This document shows, piece by piece, positions 59,301-64,000 of a DNA stretch of 64,000 bases. The notes below the pieces were generated by a model. The model saw nothing but the letters and a program-made list of their open reading frames with translations, was not told where the DNA came from and made no database searches. The DNA comes from Pseudomonas guariconensis (GTDB lineage: Bacteria > Pseudomonadota > Gammaproteobacteria > Pseudomonadales > Pseudomonadaceae). The stretch covers positions 1-64,000 of the forward strand of contig NZ_JADLJL010000018.1 in assembly GCF_015680235.1 (NCBI RefSeq), in the 5' to 3' direction. A program made the translations under genes and the position numbers. Each line of letters begins with the position of its first letter. The stretch's first letter is position 1.

Positions 59301-59764
59301 GTGTCGACACAGCGGTAGCCGCTGGCCTCCAGACGCGTGCGCATCTGTTCCACGTCGATCGTCTGGCCGACATCCAGCACCAGGCTGCTGCCCAGCAGGA
59401 AGCGGGTCGGGGCCAGGCGGTGCAGGGCGGTGGTGATCGGCACCACGAGGATGCCGTGGTCCAGTTCCGGCAGCCGGTAGAGGCTGGCGATGCGCTGGGA
59501 AATGATGTCCTGGTGCGGCGAGAACAGGTCGTAGGGCAGGGTCTCCCAGTCGGGGAACGGCAGCACCGGCAGGTCGGGCGCGAAGAAGCGCAGCTCCTGT
59601 TCCAGACGGTCGGCAGCCTGGCTGTCGGCGGTCAACAGCAGGGTGAAGCGGCCAGCGCTGCTGGCGGCTTCGGCGATGGCAAGGCTCAGGGCGGCCCCGG
59701 GCAGGTTGCCCCAGGTTTGTTTGCCGGCCGTGGCCGATAATTGCGGTAGGCGCAGAACTGACAC
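56315..59764 (-). CDS. mfd: Transcription-repair coupling factor Mfd
   Basis: This 1149-aa ATPase removes stalled RNA polymerase and recruits UvrA. The N-terminal UvrB-like domains (about 1-350) are followed by the RNA polymerase-interacting CarD-like domain (VHIDHGVGRYLGLATLEIDG). The translocase has motif I VCGDVGFGKTEVAMRAAF and motif II AIIDEEHRFGVRQKEQLKAL. The translocation domain GRVGRSHHQAYAYLL and a C-terminal TRCF domain complete it. The start is a GTG ending at 59764; the ribosome-binding site there is weak, but the N-terminus MSVLRLPQLSATAGKQTWGN is the usual one. It is divergent from gap. Confidence 0.96.
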   Translation of the reverse strand: MSVLRLPQLSATAGKQTWGNLPGAALSLAIAEAASSAGRFTLLLTADSQAADRLEQELRFFAPDLPVLPFPDWETLPYDLFSPHQDIISQRIASLYRLPELDHGILVVPITTALHRLAPTRFLLGSSLVLDVGQTIDVEQMRTRLEASGYRCVDTVYEHGEFAVRGALIDLFPMGSKLPYRIDLFDDEIETLRTFDPETQRSIDKVDSVRLLPAREFPMQKEEVTRFKARFRERFDVDFRRSAIFQDLASGIIPAGIEYYLPLFFEETSTLFDYLPADTQVFSLPGVEQAAEHFWNDVRGRYEDRRGDLSRPLLPPAELFLPVEDCFARLKQWPRVVVSSEDLDPGAGRARFPARALPNLAIEAKANQPLAELANFLAQFPGRVLFTAESAGRREVLLELLERLKLRPQTVEGWHDFITGAERLAITIAPLDEGLLLDDPGLALIAESPLFGQRVMQRRRRDKRGETANDAVIKNLTELREGAPVVHIDHGVGRYLGLATLEIDGQAAEFLTLEYAENAKLYVPVANLHLIARYTGSDDALAPLHRLGSETWQKAKRKAAEQVRDVAAELLDIYARRAARKGYAFVDPAADYATFSAGFPFEETPDQQAAIEAVRADMLAPKPMDRLVCGDVGFGKTEVAMRAAFIAVHSGRQVAVLVPTTLLAQQHYNSFRDRFADWPVTVEVMSRFKSAKEVAAAAADLAEGKIDILIGTHKLLQDDVRFKDLGLAIIDEEHRFGVRQKEQLKALRSEVDILTLTATPIPRTLNMAVAGMRDLSIIATPPARRLSVRTFVMEQNKSTVKEALLRELLRGGQVYYLHNDVKTIEKCAADLAELVPEARIGIGHGQMRERELEQVMSDFYHKRFNVLVASTIIETGIDVPSANTIVIERADKFGLAQLHQLRGRVGRSHHQAYAYLLTPARQKVSADAEKRLEAIANTQDLGAGFVLATNDLEIRGAGELLGEGQSGQIQAVGFTLYMEMLERAVKAIRKGTQPNLEQPLGGGPEINLRLPALIPEDYLPDVHARLILYKRIASAADEEGLKDLQVEMIDRFGLLPEPTKNLMRLTSLKLHAEKLGIKKVDAGPNGGKLEFEAQTPVDPLTLIKLIQGQPKRYKFEGATQFRFLVPMERPDERFNTLEALFERLTPQPA

Positions 59765-59946
59765 GGGAGATTGGACTCCAAGCGTTGCGGCAAAGACGAC
59801 AATTGTACCGGTGCCGGTGCGCGCTGTCAGGCTCGGAAGGGCGTGGCGACGGGCTCTGGCGGTGGCGACAGGCGCTCATTGCCCGATACGTCGAGGGGCG
59901 TCATAATGTAGCCCCTTTTTTCTCCCCCTACATGTGGAAGGTTCCC

Positions 59947-61395
59947 GTGACTCAGAAGCCCGACCAGTGTCTTGGTGAGTGGATCGATCGTGAAGCCCTG
60001 GCTGAAGCGATGATCCCGCTTATCGGTCAGCTCTACCGCAATAACAACGTGGTGAGCTCGATCTATGGCCGCAGCCTGATCAATCGTTCGGTTATCTCGA
60101 TCCTCAAAGCCCACCGCTTTGCCCGTCACCGTCAAGCCGACGAAACCGAACTGTCCGTCCACGAGACATTCCCCCTGCTCAAGGCCATGAGCGAGCTGAA
60201 GCTGGGTGCCGCCTCGGTCGACCTGGGCAAGCTGGCCAACAAGTTCAAGCAGCAAGGCAACGGCCGCACTGTCGAGCAGTTCGTGCGCGAAGAGCTGGCC
60301 GATGTCGTCGGCCAGCAGAACGTTTCCCCACGCAAGGGCACCGACGTCGTCCTGTACGGCTTCGGCCGCATCGGCCGCCTGCTGGCGCGTATCCTGATCG
60401 AGAAGACCGGTGGTGGCGACGGCCTGCGCCTGCGCGCCATCGTCGTGCGCAAGGGCGCCGAGAACGACCTGACCAAGCGCGCCAGCCTGCTGCGTCGTGA
60501 CTCGGTACACGGCCCGTTCGACGGCACCATCGTCATCGACGAGCAGAACAACACCATCACCGCTAACGGCAACCTGATCCAGGTCATCTACGCCAAGAAC
60601 CCGAGCGAAGTCGACTACACCCAGTATGGCATCCACGATGCCCTGATCGTCGACAACACCGGTGTATGGCGTGACGCCGATGGCCTGGGCCAGCACCTGG
60701 CCTGCCCTGGCGCTTCCCGCGTGATCCTCACCGCACCTGGCAAGGGTGCGCTGAAGAACATCGTGCACGGCATCAACCACGGTGACATCACCGCCGACGA
60801 CAAGATCGTCTCCGCCGCCTCCTGCACCACCAACGCCATCGTGCCGGTGCTCAAGGCCGTGAATGACCAGTACGGCATCGTCAACGGCCACGTCGAGACC
60901 GTTCACTCGTTCACCAACGACCAGAACCTGATCGACAACTTCCACAAGGGCAGCCGCCGTGGCCGCGCCGCGCCGCTGAACATGGTCATCACCGAGACCG
61001 GTGCCGCCACCGCTGCGGCCAAGGCGCTGCCGGTGCTCAAGGGCAAGCTGACCGGCAACGCCATCCGCGTGCCGACGCCGAACGTCTCGATGGCCATCCT
61101 GAACCTGAACCTGGAAAAGGCCACGACTCGCGACGAAATCAACGAGTACCTGCGCCAGACCGCGATGCACTCGGAACTGCACAAGCAGATCGACTACGTC
61201 AGCTCCCAGGAAGTGGTATCGACCGACTTCGTCGGCTCGCGCCACGCCGGTGTGGTCGACGCCGAGGCGACCATCTGCAACGACAACCGCGTTGTCCTGT
61301 ACGTCTGGTACGACAACGAGTTCGGTTACAGCTGCCAGGTGGTGCGCGTGATGGAAGACATGGCCGGTGTGAACCCGCCAGCGTTTCCACGCTGA
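59947..61395 (+). CDS. gapB: Glyceraldehyde-3-phosphate dehydrogenase, long form
   Basis: This is a 482-aa GAPDH with an extra N-terminal domain of about 130 residues (QLYRNNNVVSSIYGRSLINR). After that comes a standard dehydrogenase: NAD loop VLYGFGRIGRLLARIL, catalytic Cys in SAASCTTNAIVPVL, His in VETVHSFTNDQNLID, and the C-terminal WYDNEFGYSCQVV. The GTG start at 59947 follows GGAAGG at five bases, while an ATG 15 nt upstream has no such site. This long type is a second gap paralogue in Pseudomonas, thought to serve gluconeogenesis. It ends in a strong terminator. Confidence 0.9.
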   Translation: MTQKPDQCLGEWIDREALAEAMIPLIGQLYRNNNVVSSIYGRSLINRSVISILKAHRFARHRQADETELSVHETFPLLKAMSELKLGAASVDLGKLANKFKQQGNGRTVEQFVREELADVVGQQNVSPRKGTDVVLYGFGRIGRLLARILIEKTGGGDGLRLRAIVVRKGAENDLTKRASLLRRDSVHGPFDGTIVIDEQNNTITANGNLIQVIYAKNPSEVDYTQYGIHDALIVDNTGVWRDADGLGQHLACPGASRVILTAPGKGALKNIVHGINHGDITADDKIVSAASCTTNAIVPVLKAVNDQYGIVNGHVETVHSFTNDQNLIDNFHKGSRRGRAAPLNMVITETGAATAAAKALPVLKGKLTGNAIRVPTPNVSMAILNLNLEKATTRDEINEYLRQTAMHSELHKQIDYVSSQEVVSTDFVGSRHAGVVDAEATICNDNRVVLYVWYDNEFGYSCQVVRVMEDMAGVNPPAFPR

Positions 61396-61418
61396 TCCGC
61401 TTGTAATGCGTTGAAGAA

Positions 61419-61449
61419 ACGGGAACCTTCGGGTTCCCGTTTTTTTTGG
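61419..61449 (+). terminator. Terminator of gap
   Basis: AACGGGAACC-TTCG-GGTTCCCGTT followed by TTTTTT is a near-ideal intrinsic terminator with a UUCG loop, 24 bases after the stop. Confidence 0.93.
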
Positions 61450-61507
61450 CCACGAAGCGCCGATCTGCACGGTACCTGTAGGCGGCTGGACAATCGAGAG
61501 ATCGAGT

Positions 61508-62509
61508 TTGCGCGTACTTCTATTACTGTTCATCCTGATGTCCCTTGGTGCCTGCGACCCAGCCCCGACGCTGGAGCGCCTGGGCGGCCCGACCATGGGC
61601 AGCAGCTACAGCATCCAGTATGTTCGCGACCCCGGCGGCCCGTCGCGAATGGAAGTGCTGGAAACCGTCGATGCGATCCTCGGCGACATCGACGAGCATT
61701 ACTCGACCTACCGCGGCGACTCCACCGTCAACCAGTTCAACCAGCTGCCGGCCAATCACTGCCTGGCGTTGCCGGCGGACATGCTGGCACTGGTGGGCTT
61801 CGGCCAGCACCTGGCCGAGCAGAGCCAGGGGGCCTTCGACCTTACCGTCGAGCCGCTGCTCGACCTCTGGGGCTTCGGCCCCCAGGCCCGGCGGGCACAG
61901 GTGCCCGACCCGTTGCAGCTGGCCCAGGCGCGCCAGCGCGTGGGCTACCGGCACCTGCGCATCGAGGGCGGTGCCCTGTGCAAGGACGCCCCGGTGGAAC
62001 TGGACTTCAACAGCATCGCCGCGGGCCACGCCGTGGACCTGATCGCCGAACGCCTGCAAGCGATGGGCGTCAGGCATTTTCTCGTCGAGGTCACCGGCGA
62101 GCTCAAGGCCGTGGGCAACAAGCCCGATGGCAGCCCGTGGCGGGTCGCCCTGGAATTGCCCCGCGAAGACCGCCAGGTCGCTCGCCAGGTGATCGCCGTG
62201 GATGGCCTGTCCGTGTCGACCTCGGGTGACTATCGCCACTATTTCGAGGACAATGGCCGGCGTTATTCGCACACCTTCGATGCCCGCCTGGGGCGCCCGG
62301 TCGAGCACGACCTGGCGGCAGTCACCGTGCTCGACGCCTCGGCGCTGCAGGCCGATGGCTACTCGACGCTGCTGTTGATCCTCGGCGCGGAGCAGGGCTG
62401 GGATTTCGCCATGGCCCACGGCATCGCCGCGGTATTGGTGACCCGGGCCGAGGGTGGCTTCGTCTCCCGTGCTACGCCTGCGTTCGAGCAGGCGTTGAAA
62501 GGCAGGTGA
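61508..62509 (+). CDS. apbE: FAD:protein FMN transferase (ApbE), lipoprotein
   Basis: This 333-aa periplasmic enzyme attaches FMN to Thr residues of exported electron-transfer proteins. A lipoprotein signal (MRVLLLLFILMSLGAC) gives lipidated Cys16. Family landmarks are GGPTMGSSYSIQYV, AFDLTVEPLLDLWGFGP, ELDFNSIAAGHAVDLIAE, and SVSTSGDYRHYFEDNGRRYS followed by HTFDARLG. A TTG start at 61508 is implied by the signal sequence, because no ATG or GTG is suitably placed. No nqr or rnf genes, the usual targets, are in view. Confidence 0.9.
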   Translation: MRVLLLLFILMSLGACDPAPTLERLGGPTMGSSYSIQYVRDPGGPSRMEVLETVDAILGDIDEHYSTYRGDSTVNQFNQLPANHCLALPADMLALVGFGQHLAEQSQGAFDLTVEPLLDLWGFGPQARRAQVPDPLQLAQARQRVGYRHLRIEGGALCKDAPVELDFNSIAAGHAVDLIAERLQAMGVRHFLVEVTGELKAVGNKPDGSPWRVALELPREDRQVARQVIAVDGLSVSTSGDYRHYFEDNGRRYSHTFDARLGRPVEHDLAAVTVLDASALQADGYSTLLLILGAEQGWDFAMAHGIAAVLVTRAEGGFVSRATPAFEQALKGR

Positions 62510-62712
62510 AAGCGCAAGCACGGATGATCGTCGCCAGGGAGCCGGTGAATGACATGTAGTGCGGTCAAAATTGGCCTACGACGCGACCAAGGGTTAATGT
62601 GCGCGGCGTTCACGCTTGATTAGACTGCACCCGAATTTTCTCATGACGCCCCGGCGGCATGATCGAGTCCCGCGGGTAACCGTAACCCCGGGCCAGTTCT
62701 GAAGGAGTACGC

Positions 62713-64000
62713 ATGGCTGTCTACAACTACGACGTAGTGGTGCTGGGTTCCGGCCCGGCCGGTGAAGGCGCGGCAATGAACGCCGCCAAAGCGGGGCGCA
62801 AGGTGGCGATGGTCGACAGCCGTCGCCAGGTCGGCGGCAACTGCACCCACTTGGGCACCATCCCGTCCAAGGCACTGCGTCACTCGGTGCGGCAGATCAT
62901 GCAGTTCAACACCAACCCGATGTTCCGTGCCATCGGCGAGCCGCGTTGGTTCTCCTTCCCCGATGTGCTCAAGAGCGCCGAGAAGGTGATCGCCAAGCAG
63001 GTGGCCTCGCGTACCGGCTACTATGCGCGCAACCGCGTCGATGTATTCGTCGGCACCGGCAGCTTCGCCGACGAGCAGACCGTCGAAGTGGTCTGCTCCA
63101 ATGGCGTGGTCGAGACCCTGGTGGCCAAGCACATCATCATCGCCACCGGTTCGCGCCCGTACCGCCCGGCCGACATCGATTTCCACCACCCGCGCGTCTA
63201 TGACAGCGACACCATCCTCAGCCTGAGCCACACCCCGCGCAAGCTGATCGTCTACGGTGCGGGAGTGATCGGCTGCGAATACGCATCGATCTTCAGTGGC
63301 CTGGGTGTGCTGGTCGAACTGGTGGACAACCGTGGCCAGCTGCTGAGCTTCCTGGATTCGGAAATCTCCCAGGCGTTGAGCTACCACTTCAGCAACAACA
63401 ACATCACCGTACGCCACAACGAGGAGTACGACCGGGTCGAAGGCCTGGACAACGGGGTGATCCTGCACCTGAAGTCGGGCAAGAAGATCAAGGCCGACGC
63501 CTTGCTGTGGTGCAACGGCCGTACCGGCAACACCGACAAGCTGGGCCTGGAGAACATCGGCATCAAGGTCAACAGCCGTGGCCAGATCGAAGTCGACCAG
63601 GCCTACCGCACCAGCGTACCGAACATCTATGGCGCCGGTGATGTGATCGGCTGGCCGAGCCTGGCCAGCGCCGCCCACGACCAGGGCCGTTCGGCCGCCG
63701 GCAGCATCGTCGACAATGGCAGCTGGCGCTTCGTCGATGACGTGCCGACCGGTATCTACACCATTCCGGAGATCAGCTCGATCGGCAAGAACGAGCAGGA
63801 GCTGACCCAGGCCAAGGTGCCGTACGAAGTGGGCAAGGCCTTCTTCAAGAGCATGGCCCGCGCGCAGATCGCCGGCGAGCCCCAGGGCATGCTGAAGATC
63901 CTGTTCCACCGCGAGACCCTGGAGATCCTCGGCGTGCACTGCTTCGGCTACCAGGCTTCGGAGATCGTCCATATCGGCCAGGCGATCATGAACCAGCCGG
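62713..64000 (+). CDS. sthA: Soluble pyridine nucleotide transhydrogenase (3' end beyond window)
   Basis: This FAD flavoprotein passes hydride between NADPH and NAD+, balancing the two pools. About 429 of the usual 464 residues are seen; the frame is still open at the window end. FAD loop [20 protein letters not shown], the [20 protein letters not shown] region, NAD loop [18 protein letters not shown] and the second FAD motif [20 protein letters not shown] are present. The second Cys of a disulfide-type active site is absent (CTHLGT), as in true SthA and unlike lipoamide dehydrogenase. AAGGAG precedes the ATG at 62713. Confidence 0.96.
   Translation, partial: MAVYNYDVVVLGSGPAGEGAAMNAAKAGRKVAMVDSRRQVGGNCTHLGTIPSKALRHSVRQIMQFNTNPMFRAIGEPRWFSFPDVLKSAEKVIAKQVASRTGYYARNRVDVFVGTGSFADEQTVEVVCSNGVVETLVAKHIIIATGSRPYRPADIDFHHPRVYDSDTILSLSHTPRKLIVYGAGVIGCEYASIFSGLGVLVELVDNRGQLLSFLDSEISQALSYHFSNNNITVRHNEEYDRVEGLDNGVILHLKSGKKIKADALLWCNGRTGNTDKLGLENIGIKVNSRGQIEVDQAYRTSVPNIYGAGDVIGWPSLASAAHDQGRSAAGSIVDNGSWRFVDDVPTGIYTIPEISSIGKNEQELTQAKVPYEVGKAFFKSMARAQIAGEPQGMLKILFHRETLEILGVHCFGYQASEIVHIGQAIMNQP

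Noticed and set aside
62510..62712. A small nqrM-type gene after apbE
   Set aside because: No open frame with its cysteine-rich membrane pattern is present in this gap.

Overview
The window is a chromosomal segment of a Pseudomonas of the P. putida group. The evidence is the high GC content with Pseudomonas codon usage, the many palindromic REP-type repeats containing GCCGGCTTGCCGGCGA or GGGCTTGTCCCGCGA, the Pseudomonas-type FliA promoters, and the gene order. Blocks such as dacB-yggL-rocA2-rocS2-dgt, aer-acnA-rlmM, slt-uup-fadBA-topA-sulA-lexA-psrA-nagZ and mfd-gap-sthA match, from memory, P. putida and partly P. aeruginosa. Nearly everything looks like core genome. I see no prophage, integrase, transposase gene, CRISPR array or rRNA.

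Layout. 1-9.1 kb: the peptidoglycan enzyme DacB, the ribosome-associated YggL, a RocS2/RocA2-like hybrid-kinase two-component pair, a dGTPase, and a three-gene membrane-stress set (DUF883, holin-like YqjE, small membrane protein). 9.1-12.7 kb: an ammonium transporter with sigma-54/NtrC-like sites, a small glutaredoxin-like protein, an M15 peptidase, an orphan 102-aa gene behind a textbook LexA box, and a pseudouridine synthase. 12.7-21.5 kb: the Aer-type energy-taxis receptor with a FliA promoter, a CPBP protease, aconitase AcnA, RlmM, TusA and PdxB. 21.5-26.7 kb: a small PA1571-family protein, a half-size ABC exporter, a 550-bp non-coding stretch with a membrane-peptide remnant and strong RNA-like folding, an Mqo with a lipoprotein signal, tRNA-Pro(CGG) and a YgdI-like lipoprotein. 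26.8-35.4 kb: MoaB/MoeA, a glycosyltransferase, the lipid kinase YegS, a NarL-type two-component system, a degenerate Hpt-like protein, CheV and a MOSC protein. 35.5-44.9 kb: lytic transglycosylase Slt, ABC-F protein Uup with a MITE-like palindrome at its end, a universal stress protein, the fadBA beta-oxidation operon and a DUF1653 protein. 45-52.3 kb: TopA, two small conserved proteins, the SOS operon lexA-sulA, PsrA with two tandem operators, an L,D-transpeptidase and NagZ. 52.4-64 kb: a SWIM/SNF2 helicase, a CsiV-family protein, Mfd, a long GAPDH, an ApbE lipoprotein, and SthA cut by the window end.

Shared themes. SOS and repair: LexA, SulA, Mfd and the LexA-box orphan. Fatty acid control: PsrA is encoded about 5 kb from fadBA, its likely target. 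Motility: Aer and CheV carry matching TCAA(G/T)-N14-GCCGATA promoters. Cell wall metabolism: DacB, M15 peptidase, Slt, L,D-transpeptidase and NagZ. Central carbon and redox: AcnA, Mqo, Gap and SthA. The places least explained by known families are the 23.8-24.4 kb non-coding stretch, the 165-bp element after uup, the 36-bp palindrome before cheV, the pseudo-Hpt protein and the LexA-box orphan.
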